A DNA stretch of 6,572 nt from the NCBI GenBank assembly GCA_030698575.1, contig JAUYMQ010000364.1, positions 1 to 6,572 on the forward strand. The letters are read 5' to 3'. Under the pieces are notes generated by a model. The model was not told the origin of the DNA. It did no database searches and saw only the letters and a program-made list of their open reading frames with translations. Within the stretch, counting starts at the first letter, position 1. Each line of letters starts with the position of its first letter. Below, one piece after another: positions 6,483 to 6,572 of the stretch. Both the position numbers and the translations under genes were made by a program. This DNA is from Deltaproteobacteria bacterium. Its GTDB lineage: Bacteria; JAUYMQ01.

Positions 6483-6572
6483 CGCGGGCGAGAAGGGCCC
6501 CGGCTTGGCCTATCGTCGGGTTTGCCCGGATTCTTGACCGGAGGCGCCGTCGCGGGGGGCGTGATAAGTTGG
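6483..6572. other. Upstream leader of the operon, no gene seen
   Basis: This non-coding end of the window probably holds the promoter for the minus-strand operon. I find no convincing sigma-70 promoter. The best minus-strand pair, TCAAGA and GATAGG at 17-nt spacing, matches only half of each consensus. A plus-strand TTGACC (6534-6539) has no -10 at proper spacing, since GATAAG at 6563 is 23 nt away. No clear operator palindrome was seen. The operon may also continue upstream beyond the edge. Confidence 0.3.

Noticed and set aside
6534-6568. Possible plus-strand promoter (TTGACC with GATAAG)
   Set aside because: The spacing is 23 nt, far from the 16-18 nt expected, and no downstream gene is visible inside the window.

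Overview
This is a GC-rich window in which coding sequence fills nearly every base. It suggests a Gram-negative bacterium, because a monofunctional-type peptidoglycan glycosyltransferase and an arginine succinyltransferase (AST) pathway occur together. The dense GC composition and the divergent AST enzymes fit a deltaproteobacterium-like or other little-studied high-GC lineage better than an enterobacterium or pseudomonad. The sequence alone does not fix the phylum. I see no tRNA, rRNA, CRISPR array, insertion sequence or phage gene.

Layout: (1) Bases 2-319, plus strand, hold the C-terminal end of a GT51 peptidoglycan glycosyltransferase of MtgA type, cut by the left edge. (2) Bases 320-1516, plus strand, abut it directly and encode a 12-helix MFS transporter of unknown substrate. 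(3) Bases 6461 down to 1501, minus strand, hold a compact four-gene operon. In transcription order these are an M20 metallopeptidase/deacylase, arginine N-succinyltransferase (astA), succinylglutamate-semialdehyde dehydrogenase (astD), and a short amidinotransferase/dihydrolase-fold enzyme in the astB position. Gaps are 21 and 15 nt, then a GTGA overlap. The operon runs tail-to-tail into the MFS gene, with a 16-bp overlap of coding ends. (4) Bases 6462-6572 are the upstream leader of the operon, including a Shine-Dalgarno that can fold into a hairpin.

Taken together, the operon looks like a variant AST pathway for arginine catabolism: arginine to N2-succinylarginine (AstA), to N2-succinylornithine (AstB-like dihydrolase), to succinylglutamate semialdehyde (AstC, not in the window), to succinylglutamate (AstD), to glutamate plus succinate (AstE role, here probably the M20 enzyme). 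AstA and AstD are recognisable by sequence. The other two enzymes are not canonical AstB and AstE, and their assignment rests on catalytic motifs plus gene order: A-D-B matches the order in the known astCADBE operon. This apparent non-orthologous replacement of two steps is the most interesting content of the window.
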